This document shows positions 4,866 to 5,017 of a stretch of 5,017 bases of DNA, in pieces. Each line of letters opens with the position of its first letter. The stretch's first letter is position 1. The position numbers were made by a program, and so were the translations under genes. Origin of the DNA: an uncultured Clostridia bacterium (lineage in GTDB: Bacteria > Bacillota > Clostridia > Oscillospirales > Oscillospiraceae); assembly GCA_945918815.1 (NCBI GenBank), contig CAMEIU010000156.1, forward strand, positions 1-5,017, in the 5' to 3' direction. A model generated the notes under the pieces. That model saw only the letters and a program-made list of their open reading frames with translations, was not told where the DNA came from and searched no databases.

Positions 4866-5017
4866 AATGACTCCTTAGAATCAGGTTCCTCCGGCTCCGC
4901 CGCAGGCAGGTCCTCCACATGCTTGATGGCATAATAGGCCGCCGTGTCGGTGGTCCGCCGCTTTTTCTGCAAGCGGCTGGACACCAGGTCGCTGACCAGC
5001 ATGTACAGGACTGCGAA
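4862..5017 (-). CDS. C-terminal end of an unidentified upstream operon gene (partial)
   Basis: An open frame enters from the right edge and ends at TGA (4862-4864), giving 51 C-terminal residues. The visible part starts with a hydrophobic stretch (FAVLYMLVSDLV), then a basic patch (RLQKKRR). After a mixed segment it ends in an acidic, Pro-rich tail (EDLPAAEPEEPDSKESL). A hydrophobic segment followed by basic residues suggests the end of a membrane helix with a cytoplasmic tail, by the positive-inside rule. Its stop overlaps the ATG of the FHA-SEDS gene by ATGA, and the ribosome site for that gene lies inside this frame, so they are co-transcribed and coupled. Too little is visible to name it. 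A cell-envelope or signalling role is suggested only by its neighbours. Confidence 0.7.
   Translation of the reverse strand, partial: FAVLYMLVSDLVSSRLQKKRRTTDTAAYYAIKHVEDLPAAEPEEPDSKESL

Noticed and set aside
4317..4934. Plus-strand open frame of 205 codons opposite the FHA region
   Set aside because: It is antisense to the clearly coding FHA-SEDS gene and has low-complexity shadow composition and no domain. Other frames here (for example 4567-4932 on minus) fail for the same reason.
1..5017. CRISPR array, riboswitch or rRNA
   Set aside because: No regularly spaced repeats, no recognisable riboswitch core upstream of any gene, and no rRNA-like sequence were seen.

Overview
The window looks like a chromosomal segment of a high-GC member of the Clostridia, most plausibly a gut Oscillospiraceae relative (Flavonifractor, Lawsonibacter or Oscillibacter type). 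This is inference: it rests on GC-rich coding sequence, a tRNA gene with an encoded CCA end, and an FHA-SEDS fusion next to a class B penicillin-binding protein. No species is claimed.

Right part (about 1771-5017, minus strand): a tightly coupled cell-wall operon. The 3' end of an unidentified gene (4862-5017) overlaps by ATGA with an FHA-domain SEDS glycosyltransferase (FtsW/RodA/SpoVE family, 3144-4865). That gene overlaps by ATGA with a class B transpeptidase (PbpA/FtsI type, 1771-3147). A SEDS protein polymerises lipid II into glycan and its partner PBP crosslinks it, so the two form a textbook synthase pair. The FHA domain suggests control by Thr phosphorylation, although its conserved Asn appears replaced by Gly.

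Middle (about 1457-1750): a tRNA-Ser(GGA) gene on the minus strand, with a strong -35/-10 promoter and a strong intrinsic terminator. A GC-rich REP-like hairpin lies between it and the PBP gene.

Left part (1-1320): accessory-looking DNA on the 3' side of the tRNA. It holds a probable IS256-like terminus (about 29-53), a minus-strand bicistron (a ribbon-helix-helix regulator followed by a small coiled-coil protein), and a divergent plus-strand pair (a small Cys-rich protein and an unrecognised 129-residue protein) ending at an intrinsic terminator. The divergent intergenic region carries two copies of the same small palindrome, GAGT-N2-ACTCA, one at each predicted promoter. This suggests that the ribbon-helix-helix protein controls both arms. 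This small module is the least explained part of the window.
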